Below are positions 45,418 to 58,802 of a DNA stretch of 64,000 nt, one piece after another. The DNA lies in contig CAJJDP010000165.1 of the NCBI GenBank assembly GCA_905182995.1, positions 96,467 to 160,466 on the forward strand, written 5' to 3'. How positions within the stretch are numbered: the first letter of the stretch is position 1; the number at the start of each line of letters is the position of its first letter. A model generated the notes under the pieces. That model ran no database searches, had not been told where the DNA came from, and saw only the letters and a list, made by a program, of their open reading frames with translations. A program made the position numbers and the translations under genes. The DNA is from Paramecium octaurelia (taxonomy: Eukaryota > Ciliophora > Oligohymenophorea > Peniculida > Parameciidae).

Positions 45418-48400
45418 ATAGATATCTGATGAAGTCACTTATGAATCTGGTTTTCGGGTTTAAAAGTAGTAGTGTATACATTTCTTGGTATACATGTATC
45501 AGTTCTTTCTGTAGTAAATGTAGTACATCTGGTTCTGAAGAAGTAGCGCTATTTACTCTAAATGCAAATTCTCATGGTGAAAATGTACCTGAGAGTGCTA
45601 ACTAAATTGTTTTAATGATTGTTTTTAATCTGTTTCAACATTATGCAAAGTTAGATTAACTAATAAAATTACCTTTTTAGGTGAGACATATGAATACTTT
45701 TATTTGTTGTCTAAACTTTGTGCAGCTAGTGCTACTGAAGACACATTATCCATTCTCTATTTAAGGTACTATTATTTAGTAGTTGGGTTATCATTTGATA
45801 ATATTATTTACAGTGGTCATGACGTTGCATTAATACTAGTGGAACTGTAAGATTATTTAGGGCATACTCTTATAATGACTCAAATAATAATCTTATTTTT
45901 ATTCAACCTTTAATATAGGATAACTGAATCAAAGGTTTGCTTATCATTTAATCAAACATTATGTGTAAATGGCAATTTTAAATGCTCTAATTTTTTGGAT
46001 GCTTTACTTTTCCTTGAGTGTTCGATTTTCTAATGTATGTTGAATTATGCAGCAAATTGAGTGTAAATTAGTGCTCCCATATGATCTTAAGATCCTTATT
46101 ACAAGTGCTTTCAACATTTTTTAGATTAAACTGTATTGCATCACCTCAGAATTATACTGGTTGACTATTAATATTAAACCTACCGACCAAAGCACATGCA
46201 CGATTTAAAACAAGCTTTCAGATACGAAAAGGTAGCCTCAAAACATAGTGGGAATCTGGTTCTTAAAATACATACCTGATTTACAAGGAAAGTATGTCTC
46301 ACCAGCTATGCCAACAATTCATCTGAATCTGTATATTGTTGCAGAGTGGTTCACAAGTTGGTCATAATATTCTCCAAAATAATCATCAGCATATAATTCT
46401 CTGTTGTTTTCGCCATGTGAAGCCAAGTGTTATGGTTTTAATACAATAGATACTACATCCATATCCAAAACTTATTCAAGTGATACTATCATGATTTTCA
46501 AATCTTTGAAAGCTTTGCAAAATCTTGCTTAGTTAATTTTAATAGCCTTCACATTCAAATATATCAACAGCCAAAATAATTATTGTAAACGGTAGCATTG
46601 ATAACTTGGTTAAGGTAGTTTGCACAAGATTTTGAAGGATGATGATCATAGCAATGTAATTTGATGGCATACAAACAAATAAAACAAAAATAATAATGCG
46701 AATGCACATTAAAGATTTGCTTTTGATAGAGAGTTTAACTTGGGTCACTTTACCAAGTTGTAGTGATTACTTTCACCTTTAAAAGCAGTGGAGAATAGAG
46801 TACAATTAGTACCATATCAAAAACAATATCTGAATAGGCAGCAATGGCAGATGTAAATCAAATCTTGTGTTTACATTTAAGTATAACCACTTATACACAA
46901 AAGTGATTGTAAAAGTCATAATTGAAAATAGATACATCAATTTAAATAAATTAGCATGTGGCAAAAGGGTTTGCATAGCTCACCATATATTTGTACAGGA
47001 GGTTGGGCAGGTTAAAGAGACACAGGTGCTAGTTAGTCTACATTTCAAAAGTTAAGGAACAAATTTCACAAGTAATCGCGTTTATCGCAAGTTGAATAAT
47101 CGTAGACACATATAGTGATTATATTTACTTCAAGTGATTACATTGAAATTAAATTAAATTTAACCTCCTACATTGTCAACACATACAAAAAATAGTTCGA
47201 ATAAACAGTAGATACTATAGTTACATAGTTTGTCACTCAGTAAAATTATGTAGACAGAACAATTTACAAAGTACCATGATTTACACCAAATCCAAGTAAA
47301 TACTGCACATTATCTGAGATTGCGTAGGCTAAGTGAATTATATTTAAATGGCCAACACACATTACTAGCAAAGGCGTACACCCATTATTGTTTGATNTTT
47401 GTTGATTATTGTTTTGCTTAGCTTGTCTAGCATCTTCTACTTTTACTACTGAACTAAAACCTGGAAAACAGACACACCCTAAATTAATTTCTATTTTTAG
47501 CAATACACATCAAAATGTATCTGAATATCTACGAATAACATCAAAACTGTAACACTGACCCAACAAAATGTGAAAACTATAAATATAATTCTTCTTGCAA
47601 AGAAGTCTCTGGTTGTTTGAGCAAATTATTCTTCAATTTGTGCTCGAGATTCACTTCATAAATAGCAGTCAAAAAATTGATTAGATATACATATTGATAT
47701 TATAATATGGCGAGCATTTATTACAACATATAGCATAAGAAGCAGGAAATTTTCTGAGAATATACAATCCAAGAAAGTCAGGAAAATAGATATCTGATGA
47801 AGTCACTTATGAATCTGGTTTTCGGGTTTAAAAGTAGTAGTGTATACATTTCTTGGTATACATGTATCAGTTCTTTCTGTAGTAAATGTAGTACATCTGG
47901 TTCTGAAGAAGTAGCGCTATTTACTCTAAATGCAAATTCTCATGGTGAAAATGTACCTGAGAGTGCTAACTAAATTGTTTTAATGATTGTTTTTAATCTG
48001 TTTCAACATTATGCAAAGTTAGATTAACTAATAAAATTACCTTTTTAGGTGAGACATATGAATACTTTTATTTGTTGTCTAAACTTTGTGCAGCTAGTGC
48101 TACTGAAGACACATTATCCATTCTCTATTTAAGGTACTATTATTTAGTAGTTGGGTTATCATTTGATAATATTATTTACAGTGGTCATGACGTTGCATTA
48201 ATACTAGTGGAACTGTAAGATTATTTAGGGCATACTCTTATAATGACTCAAATAATAATCTTATTTTTATTCAACCTTTAATATAGGATAACTGAATCAA
48301 AGGTTTGCTTATCATTTAATCAAACATTATGTGTAAATGGCAATTTTAAATGCTCTAATTTTTTGGATGCTTTACTTTTCCTTGAGTGTTCGATTTTCTA

Positions 48401-49764
48401 ATGTATGTTGAATTATGCAGCAAATTGAGTGTAAATTAGTGCTCCCATATGATCTTAAGATCCTTATTACAAGTGCTTTCAACATTTTTTAGATTAAACT
48501 GTATTGCATCACCTCAGAATTATACTGGTTGACTATTAATATTAAACCTACCGACCAAAGCACATGCACGATTTAAAACAAGCTTTCAGATACGAAAAGG
48601 TAGCCTCAAAACATAGTGGGAATCTGGTTCTTAAAATACATACCTGATTTACAAGGAAAGTATGTCTCACCAGCTATGCCAACAATTCATCTGAATCTGT
48701 ATATTGTTGCAGAGTGGTTCACAAGTTGGTCATAATATTCTCCAAAATAATCATCAGCATATAATTCTCTGTTGTTTTCGCCATGTGAAGCCAAGTGTTA
48801 TGGTTTTAATACAATAGATACTACATCCATATCCAAAACTTATTCAAGTGATACTATCATGATTTTCAAATCTTTGAAAGCTTTGCAAAATCTTGCTTAG
48901 TTAATTTTAATAGCCTTCACATTCAAATATATCAACAGCCAAAATAATTATTGTAAACGGTAGCATTGATAACTTGGTTAAGGTAGTTTGCACAAGATTT
49001 TGAAGGATGATGATCATAGCAATGTAATTTGATGGCATACAAACAAATAAAACAAAAATAATAATGCGAATGCACATTAAAGATTTGCTTTTGATAGAGA
49101 GTTTAACTTGGGTCACTTTACCAAGTTGTAGTGATTACTTTCACCTTTAAAAGCAGTGGAGAATAGAGTACAATTAGTACCATATCAAAAACAATATCTG
49201 AATAGGCAGCAATGGCAGATGTAAATCAAATCTTGTGTTTACATTTAAGTATAACCACTTATACACAAAAGTGATTGTAAAAGTCATAATTGAAAATAGA
49301 TACATCAATTTAAATAAATTAGCATGTGGCAAAAGGGTTTGCATAGCTCACCATATATTTGTACAGGAGGTTGGGCAGGTTAAAGAGACACAGGTGCTAG
49401 TTAGTCTACATTTCAAAAGTTAAGGAACAAATTTCACAAGTAATCGCGTTTATCGCAAGTTGAATAATCGTAGACACATATAGTGATTATATTTACTTCA
49501 AGTGATTACATTGAAATTAAATTAAATTTAACCTCCTACATTGTCAACACATACAAAAAATAGTTCGAATAAACAGTAGATACTATAGTTACATAGTTTG
49601 TCACTCAGTAAAATTATGTAGACAGAACAATTTACAAAGTACCATGATTTACACCAAATCCAAGTAAATACTGCACATTATCTGAGATTGCGTAGGCTAA
49701 GTGAATTATATTTAAATGGCCAACACACATTACTAGCAAAGGCGTACACCCATTATTGTTTGAT
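45030..49764. repeat. direct duplication of 2367 bases around N 47397
   Basis: Bases 45030-47396 recur at 47398-49764 without difference seen. Its left part overlaps the end of the preceding duplication, so some sequence is present three times. Confidence 0.9.
45495..45878 (+). pseudogene. Cys-containing open fragment 4
   Basis: 128 codons that begin CISSFCSKCSTSGSEEV and end in TGA, with a later FICCLN. No start codon. It is repeated at 47863-48246 because of the assembly duplication. Confidence 0.3.
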
Positions 49765-50492
49765 AAAATATGCTTTAAACACTAATGTTCTGCATATGTT
49801 GCAACCATCATAGTAGAAATAATTGTAATTTCCGTTGGTATAAACTGTATCAATTCCTTAAGTTTACCTGTAAATTAGGTTGAAAAATTAAGCCAACTAT
49901 AAATATCACATTAATAATAAGGCACATCAACAACACAAGTTTAAATAATAATAGTTTTCAATTAGTCAGCTGATATTACTAGTCGAGCATTTCAGACCCA
50001 TCAAATTAACAAGTCTTTAAAGGTATGTAATTCCTGCACAGGCATTAAAATTAAAAAAAACCACCGCTACAACATCAAAATACAAGACTATCAGAACAGT
50101 TTACACTTTGTTTAGAAGAGTCCTAATAGACATCATAAACTTTTAATATATGCATATAATTAATGCTTTAACTTCTAGTATGCCCTTTAATACAGTAATT
50201 ACATATACAAGTTATTGTTCTTAAAATTAAAATTAACCGAAATTAGCATAATTATGAACCATATTATCAAATATCCTTAAAACATTCCTCTGTGCAATAG
50301 AATCTATACAACACAGGAATGTGCATATGGTTTATGAAGCACTGGCATCTCCAAAAAAGACTTTACATGAAGGAAATGACAAATTTTAGCCTAGAATTCA
50401 ATGTAATTAAGTAGTGTTGGCAGAAAATATCTGGTAATTGCTTGAACTAATAATTATGGGCAGGTGATGTAAATCAAATCCAGCAAAAGGAA

Positions 50493-50810
50493 GAACATTT
50501 TCCAACAGATGGATCGTAAGTTGATGAAGAGTCTTCTTAGGTATAGTCATGAGTATATTTTGGATAATGAGTTTCAAGAATTAGGCAGGCTTGAGGAAGT
50601 CATCATAAAATTCTAGTAAGTTTTCAAGTTTGAGTCTTGCTTTAAAAAAAGGAAACAGGCCCGGAATTCATAGAAAACTATTCAAAAAAAATAATGGCCA
50701 AATAATCAAAACCTTCAATCAAGAATGTGGTAAAGATTGTGTGCAATGTTGATAGCAGTGTATGTCTCAAAATAGATAACACACAAGCATCAGATTGATT
50801 GCTGATTTGA
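50493..50810 (+). other. open segment with coding-like composition
   Basis: ATG at about 50493 opens about 105 codons beginning MDRKLMKSLLRYSHEYILD and continuing with charged helical sequence, then TGA. A second frame over the same bases is also open. No family recognised; it is in the A-rich half of the tract and is duplicated at +2479. Confidence 0.25.
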
Positions 50811-51362
50811 AGGTAGCACACATAATTGAAAACGTGGAACACGACCTATGATATAAAATACGTTAACAATTCTCAAATGCGTTCCAGTAGAGGTGATAGA
50901 AGAAGAATTCAAAATGTTAAAAAACAATATCATGATTAATAAGTTGGAACATTCAAACAAAAAGCAAATTTAAGGGTTTAGTCTCAATTTTTAATAGAGC
51001 AGTTGTAGATGCAGTAAATATGAGGCTGCATACTGAATTGAGTTATGTATTGAAACACTGTTTTATCATTCCAAATAAACATCACTAGACAGTTTAGCTT
51101 CTAAGTCAGCAATCTAAGATGCAAGCTGAACATTTATTATGGTTTCGAAATAAATAAAATAAGTAACCAAAATACTAACTATTATCTTATTTTGTGGAAG
51201 AAGCTGGAAATAATTGTAGCCATATTACTAGGATGGTAATAAGTTGATCAAGTTATTAGCTCATCTTACTCAATGGTAGTTTTTTAGTCTCTTTAAAAGT
51301 AGTCTCTCGAATACTTCGGGTTAAATTAAGGTAATATATGCTTTTTAGTTTTTTAAGTTTTA

Positions 51363-51575
51363 ATGCTGGGAACTGATGATCTACATAGCCCCAAATTGAT
51401 TATAGTATTTACAAAAGACAATCATTCTTGCAGGCTTTCCTCAATTTTATTGGAAACTTTTTTAACTTATCATACATGCTGTACTTTATGTAGTTTAGGA
51501 CATTATCCTATGTCCAAATATTGCTTTTATAAAGAATTTATGTTTTCTCACTCAAAAAATGATATATTATATTGA
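51363..51575 (+). pseudogene. Cys-containing open fragment 5
   Basis: 70 codons starting MLGTDDLHSPKL and containing YHTCCTLCSLGHYPMSKYCF, a C-C-x2-C cluster. It appears three times (51363, 53842, 55448) through the assembly duplications. Confidence 0.3.
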
Positions 51576-53229
51576 CATTTTCTTAATAAATGATCCTTTT
51601 CTATATCACCTCCTACATCGCGAACAATTAATTATACGAGTCTTTCACATGAACTTAATGTGCTTAAATGAGCTGCTAGCTCTCTACTTACAAAGCACTG
51701 ACATTTCTAATATTTGTGTTTAGCCTAGAACTAACTGGTTAATAAATAAATCATTATATCTCATGATTATACCCTTTTCCAAATCACATTGGGTTTATTG
51801 AAGATTATCATTTTTTTTTGGGATACTTTAGACATAGTCAGGTTGGTTGGACAACTTAGAAGACATCAGTTAAAAATTGTAATCCTTGTTGTGAACTTCA
51901 TTTCCTCCTAATGTAGTCTTTTGTTTTGTGTTAGCGACGCCAAAGTTACGATAAAAATAAAAATTAATCATATCGAGCAGTTTTTTGACTCAATAATTAG
52001 GTTGCTAGTGACATGAGAGATGGTATCAATTGTTATCAACTGTATTATCCTTTTGCTAGGCTTATGATGAGCAATTTTATGGAAATTGATATCCATATAC
52101 CAACTAGAGACTTTTATGCTTATATTTTATGCTGCAGCAATCTTACTTTTTGGAGCACCAATTGCNTTGCGTAGGCTAAGTGAATTATATTTAAATGGCC
52201 AACACACATTACTAGCAAAGGCGTACACCCATTATTGTTTGATAAAATATGCTTTAAACACTAATGTTCTGCATATGTTGCAACCATCATAGTAGAAATA
52301 ATTGTAATTTCCGTTGGTATAAACTGTATCAATTCCTTAAGTTTACCTGTAAATTAGGTTGAAAAATTAAGCCAACTATAAATATCACATTAATAATAAG
52401 GCACATCAACAACACAAGTTTAAATAATAATAGTTTTCAATTAGTCAGCTGATATTACTAGTCGAGCATTTCAGACCCATCAAATTAACAAGTCTTTAAA
52501 GGTATGTAATTCCTGCACAGGCATTAAAATTAAAAAAAACCACCGCTACAACATCAAAATACAAGACTATCAGAACAGTTTACACTTTGTTTAGAAGAGT
52601 CCTAATAGACATCATAAACTTTTAATATATGCATATAATTAATGCTTTAACTTCTAGTATGCCCTTTAATACAGTAATTACATATACAAGTTATTGTTCT
52701 TAAAATTAAAATTAACCGAAATTAGCATAATTATGAACCATATTATCAAATATCCTTAAAACATTCCTCTGTGCAATAGAATCTATACAACACAGGAATG
52801 TGCATATGGTTTATGAAGCACTGGCATCTCCAAAAAAGACTTTACATGAAGGAAATGACAAATTTTAGCCTAGAATTCAATGTAATTAAGTAGTGTTGGC
52901 AGAAAATATCTGGTAATTGCTTGAACTAATAATTATGGGCAGGTGATGTAAATCAAATCCAGCAAAAGGAAGAACATTTTCCAACAGATGGATCGTAAGT
53001 TGATGAAGAGTCTTCTTAGGTATAGTCATGAGTATATTTTGGATAATGAGTTTCAAGAATTAGGCAGGCTTGAGGAAGTCATCATAAAATTCTAGTAAGT
53101 TTTCAAGTTTGAGTCTTGCTTTAAAAAAAGGAAACAGGCCCGGAATTCATAGAAAACTATTCAAAAAAAATAATGGCCAAATAATCAAAACCTTCAATCA
53201 AGAATGTGGTAAAGATTGTGTGCAATGTT

Positions 53230-56200
53230 GATAGCAGTGTATGTCTCAAAATAGATAACACACAAGCATCAGATTGATTGCTGATTTGAAGGTAGCACAC
53301 ATAATTGAAAACGTGGAACACGACCTATGATATAAAATACGTTAACAATTCTCAAATGCGTTCCAGTAGAGGTGATAGAAGAAGAATTCAAAATGTTAAA
53401 AAACAATATCATGATTAATAAGTTGGAACATTCAAACAAAAAGCAAATTTAAGGGTTTAGTCTCAATTTTTAATAGAGCAGTTGTAGATGCAGTAAATAT
53501 GAGGCTGCATACTGAATTGAGTTATGTATTGAAACACTGTTTTATCATTCCAAATAAACATCACTAGACAGTTTAGCTTCTAAGTCAGCAATCTAAGATG
53601 CAAGCTGAACATTTATTATGGTTTCGAAATAAATAAAATAAGTAACCAAAATACTAACTATTATCTTATTTTGTGGAAGAAGCTGGAAATAATTGTAGCC
53701 ATATTACTAGGATGGTAATAAGTTGATCAAGTTATTAGCTCATCTTACTCAATGGTAGTTTTTTAGTCTCTTTAAAAGTAGTCTCTCGAATACTTCGGGT
53801 TAAATTAAGGTAATATATGCTTTTTAGTTTTTTAAGTTTTAATGCTGGGAACTGATGATCTACATAGCCCCAAATTGATTATAGTATTTACAAAAGACAA
53901 TCATTCTTGCAGGCTTTCCTCAATTTTATTGGAAACTTTTTTAACTTATCATACATGCTGTACTTTATGTAGTTTAGGACATTATCCTATGTCCAAATAT
54001 TGCTTTTATAAAGAATTTATGTTTTCTCACTCAAAAAATGATATATTATATTGACATTTTCTTAATAAATGATCCTTTTCTATATCACCTCCTACATCGC
54101 GAACAATTAATTATACGAGTCTTTCACATGAACTTAATGTGCTTAAATGAGCTGCTAGCTCTCTACTTACAAAGCACTGACATTTCTAATATTTGTGTTT
54201 AGCCTAGAACTAACTGGTTAATAAATAAATCATTATATCTCATGATTATACCCTTTTCCAAATCACATTGGGTTTATTGAAGATTATCATTTTTTTTTGG
54301 GATACTTTAGACATAGTCAGGTTGGTTGGACAACTTAGAAGACATCAGTTAAAAATTGTAATCCTTGTTGTGAACTTCATTTCCTCCTAATGTAGTCTTT
54401 TGTTTTGTGTTAGCGACGCCAAAGTTACGATAAAAATAAAAATTAATCATATCGAGCAGTTTTTTGACTCAATAATTAGGTTGCTAGTGACATGAGAGAT
54501 GGTATCAATTGTTATCAACTGTATTATCCTTTTGCTAGGCTTATGATGAGCAATTTTATGGAAATTGATATCCATATACCAACTAGAGACTTTTATGCTT
54601 ATATTTTATGCTGCAGCAATCTTACTTTTTGGAGCACCAATTGCCATATGTGTTTACGATGCATTAATTTTAACATCTACCTTTATGAATATGATACTAC
54701 TGAATTGCAAGGATGAACAAATATTCCAGGAGATTCATGACAACATGTTCATGAAATCCTACTCTACTTCATAATTGTGCTACTGACTACTTAAACACTG
54801 TAAGCTTACAACTTTTCTTGCTTTTAAAATAAAANGATAGCAGTGTATGTCTCAAAATAGATAACACACAAGCATCAGATTGATTGCTGATTTGAAGGTA
54901 GCACACATAATTGAAAACGTGGAACACGACCTATGATATAAAATACGTTAACAATTCTCAAATGCGTTCCAGTAGAGGTGATAGAAGAAGAATTCAAAAT
55001 GTTAAAAAACAATATCATGATTAATAAGTTGGAACATTCAAACAAAAAGCAAATTTAAGGGTTTAGTCTCAATTTTTAATAGAGCAGTTGTAGATGCAGT
55101 AAATATGAGGCTGCATACTGAATTGAGTTATGTATTGAAACACTGTTTTATCATTCCAAATAAACATCACTAGACAGTTTAGCTTCTAAGTCAGCAATCT
55201 AAGATGCAAGCTGAACATTTATTATGGTTTCGAAATAAATAAAATAAGTAACCAAAATACTAACTATTATCTTATTTTGTGGAAGAAGCTGGAAATAATT
55301 GTAGCCATATTACTAGGATGGTAATAAGTTGATCAAGTTATTAGCTCATCTTACTCAATGGTAGTTTTTTAGTCTCTTTAAAAGTAGTCTCTCGAATACT
55401 TCGGGTTAAATTAAGGTAATATATGCTTTTTAGTTTTTTAAGTTTTAATGCTGGGAACTGATGATCTACATAGCCCCAAATTGATTATAGTATTTACAAA
55501 AGACAATCATTCTTGCAGGCTTTCCTCAATTTTATTGGAAACTTTTTTAACTTATCATACATGCTGTACTTTATGTAGTTTAGGACATTATCCTATGTCC
55601 AAATATTGCTTTTATAAAGAATTTATGTTTTCTCACTCAAAAAATGATATATTATATTGACATTTTCTTAATAAATGATCCTTTTCTATATCACCTCCTA
55701 CATCGCGAACAATTAATTATACGAGTCTTTCACATGAACTTAATGTGCTTAAATGAGCTGCTAGCTCTCTACTTACAAAGCACTGACATTTCTAATATTT
55801 GTGTTTAGCCTAGAACTAACTGGTTAATAAATAAATCATTATATCTCATGATTATACCCTTTTCCAAATCACATTGGGTTTATTGAAGATTATCATTTTT
55901 TTTTGGGATACTTTAGACATAGTCAGGTTGGTTGGACAACTTAGAAGACATCAGTTAAAAATTGTAATCCTTGTTGTGAACTTCATTTCCTCCTAATGTA
56001 GTCTTTTGTTTTGTGTTAGCGACGCCAAAGTTACGATAAAAATAAAAATTAATCATATCGAGCAGTTTTTTGACTCAATAATTAGGTTGCTAGTGACATG
56101 AGAGATGGTATCAATTGTTATCAACTGTATTATCCTTTTGCTAGGCTTATGATGAGCAATTTTATGGAAATTGATATCCATATACCAACTAGAGACTTTT

Positions 56201-56440
56201 ATGCTTATATTTTATGCTGCAGCAATCTTACTTTTTGGAGCACCAATTGCCATATGTGTTTACGATGCATTAATTTTAACATCTACCTTTATGAATATGA
56301 TACTACTGAATTGCAAGGATGAACAAATATTCCAGGAGATTCATGACAACATGTTCATGAAATCCTACTCTACTTCATAATTGTGCTACTGACTACTTAA
56401 ACACTGTAAGCTTACAACTTTTCTTGCTTTTAAAATAAAA
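53230..56440. repeat. direct duplication of 1605 bases around N 54835
   Basis: Bases 53230-54834 recur at 54836-56440 without difference seen. The last intact copy is the one that continues into downstream sequence. Confidence 0.9.
56098..56322 (+). pseudogene. Cys-rich open fragment 6
   Basis: 74 codons with LCCSNLTFWSTNCHMCLRC near the C-terminal half, ending at TGA. The C-x2-C-x2-C cluster is the clearest of the tract. Also present at 54492. Confidence 0.35.
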
Positions 56441-57626
56441 GACAAAACTTATTTCATGTTCCATTTATGACATTAGATTCAATACAGGAAATGCTTCTAC
56501 CAAAACATATGCAACATATATAAAGTTGATCTACCATTTGTCTAATTTACTTATTATGGGATTATATCCAAGGTTAACACCTAAATCTATGACTGTAATT
56601 AACAACTGGAGATTGTAATTCTTTCATCTTATTTATAAACTGGAGATTGCAAACCTTTTGTAGAGATTTAGGTCTAAGTTTAAAGCTGTTTTGAATCTTA
56701 TGTTCACTCTAGCGAGCTTCTCCTATATGAAACAGTTTACAGCATATCTACAAATATATAACTCTTAAGCCAAATACTAGTAAAGAGATTTACAAATTTT
56801 TGCAATGTTCTGGATTCATCACTGAATGTTATTGGTGGCATAAAAGAGTACGCAGGTTCAAATATATCATTTCTATTATTCTAGAGATGCAAAGACTGAT
56901 GGCTCAGTGTCAGAATTTCAACTTATTGATCAATTTATATTCTTCTAGATAATACGTTTCCTATAAAACAAAACCTATCAAAAATAAATATTCAGTAATG
57001 GTTATGAGCATGCCAATATTTGTATCAAGGGGTGCAGTGCAAATAATGAAAATATTTATGCTTAGCTATAACATGTGATTTTTTCATGGTTCCTTCCGGC
57101 CACCTGTAATACTTAGGCTCATCTTCTAAGGTGTTTAGACAACTAAACTATGCCATTCTATTAATCCTTTTGCAAATATTTTGCAAAAAAATTCTAGCAC
57201 AATAATCTGACGGACATAAAATAGTTGCAAATACCATTTAACATATATTTGTATTATTTAGAAAGTAAGAAAATATCGCAAGGCCAAAGATGTATGCAAC
57301 ACGATAGTTGTAAGTTGTGACATTTAATTGAGGTGTAAAAAAAAAAAATCAAACAATACCAAATGCACGCGCTGAACAATGATTCATTAAGTATGGACTT
57401 GCATATTTAAAAAAATTAATTAAAGGGTGATTAAGAAAGTTAAGTCTATTCTTCAGAAATTAAAAGCTGACTATATTTTAACATATTCCGCGGATCAGTA
57501 CATATAAGGGATCATTAGATGATAATATTCCCAAAAATGAGAAAATCAATAAAGCATCGATCTGGCAAAGATAGTAGATTTTAATGCACTTTCATAAAAA
57601 CCTGGATTTAAGATTGAACTGGTCAA

Positions 57627-58802
57627 ATGATGAATGGAAAGAGGAATGGAACGGGTAAATAATTTTAAAATCTCTAAAGGTATTCTGAAAATAGTTGATT
57701 CTTTGAAATTATATATTGGCGAATGGGCTGTGGATTAAAAACAAGGCTTAGGATATGAAAAATTCTCAAATGGAGCTGAATATTATGGTAGTTATGGGAA
57801 CAACAAATAAAATGGATATGGCGAATATTTTTGGGTTAACGGAGAAATCTATAAAGCCCACTGGATAGATGGATAGAAAAGTGGTTATGTGGAAGGAAGA
57901 GGAGTATATCAATCTGAAAAAGGTATATCATCTTTTTAATTTAGGAGATCTATACACAGGCGACTTTGTAGCATCAATGAAACATGGAATGGGGGAAGAA
58001 CACTTTTCAAATGGGGATTTATTTAGAGGAAATTTTATTAATGGTAAACCAGAAGGGTACGGTGAATACTTCTGGAAATCTGGCAGCCTATATTAGGGTA
58101 CTATTTAAGTGATCTTTAGGATTCTTTCTAAAGGGTATGAGGCATGGTCAAGGTGTATGGCAGTCTTCAACGTCTAGTTCGTGTGATAAATATGATGGAG
58201 CCTATTAATTTGATAAAAAGTCAGGATACGGTGAATTTATTTGGGCTACTGGAACTATTTATAAAGGATAATTTCAAGATGATCTTAGGTAGGGTTATGG
58301 AGAAATGTATTCTAAAGGAGTTTTAATTTATTAAGGGGAATGGGAAAGGGATGTATAAATTGAAAAGTCAGGATAAAGATTAAAATTTTAATAGAAATAA
58401 TAAACTCAAAATCACATTGCCTTGTATTCAAAGCATCCATACGTGGAAGAGATTAAGGAATTAGAAGATGAATCCAATGGATCAGAGCCTGAAAGATTAT
58501 TACAAGAAAATAGGAACATTCAAAAAAAAAGGACAGAGAAATTTAGATTAACAACTTTACATTTTGATAGTAGAACTAAGACGCATCGTATTTCTCCTAT
58601 GAAACGGAGCTTAGATTTATAAAACTCCTCAGCTTCAATATAAAATAAAAAAAATAGAGCTCAATCTTAGACTTAATGCAAGACATAAATAATTTAATAA
58701 TATAAGCATCGATCGAATTCTTATTAATATTAAATTTAAAAAACTAAGCATCTACAAATAATTAATAACCAAAAAAAAGTAGATTAAAATTGGAAAAGTT
58801 GA
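57627..58802 (+). CDS. MORN-repeat protein, 368 residues
   Basis: Introns of 25, 22 and 22 bases give exactly 369 codons. About eight MORN units are visible between residues 1 and 215, with cores such as YIGEWAVDQKQGLGYEKF, YYGSYGNNKQNGYGEYFW, YTGDFVASMKHGMGEEHF and YKGQFQDDLRQGYGEMY. The C-terminal 150 residues are Gln-, Lys- and Ser-rich. MORN proteins link membranes to cytoskeleton in protists (established for the family). The first repeat is incomplete at the ATG, so an upstream exon may be missing or lost in the adjoining tract. The stop lies one base before the ATG of the next gene. Confidence 0.85.

Larger units (their letters stand above)
49688..54644. repeat. direct duplication of 2478 bases around N 52166
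   Basis: Bases 49688-52165 recur at 52167-54644 without difference seen, again with a single N between. Confidence 0.9.
38900..57440. other. 18.5-kb ORF-poor tract with repeated contig overlaps
   Basis: No intact gene could be supported in this interval in either strand with the ciliate code. Base composition is more balanced than the AT-rich gaps elsewhere. The + strand is T-rich to about 46.4 kb and A-rich to about 51.2 kb, then T-rich again. Four Ns (43902, 47397, 52166, 54835) each sit between identical direct repeats, so about 8 kb is counted twice. Scattered + strand segments have C-x2-C motifs (listed separately). It could be a decayed giant gene, germline-derived sequence imperfectly removed from the macronucleus, or an unspliceable real gene. 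Confidence 0.55.

Noticed and set aside
38900-57440. Transposon with long terminal repeats, because of large direct repeats
   Set aside because: Each repeat pair is separated by one N and nothing else. No reverse transcriptase, integrase or transposase motif was seen, and no terminal inverted repeats.
38900-57440. Mitochondrial or bacterial insert
   Set aside because: No rRNA, respiratory-chain or bacterial gene was seen, and no long bacterial-type frames exist under any code.
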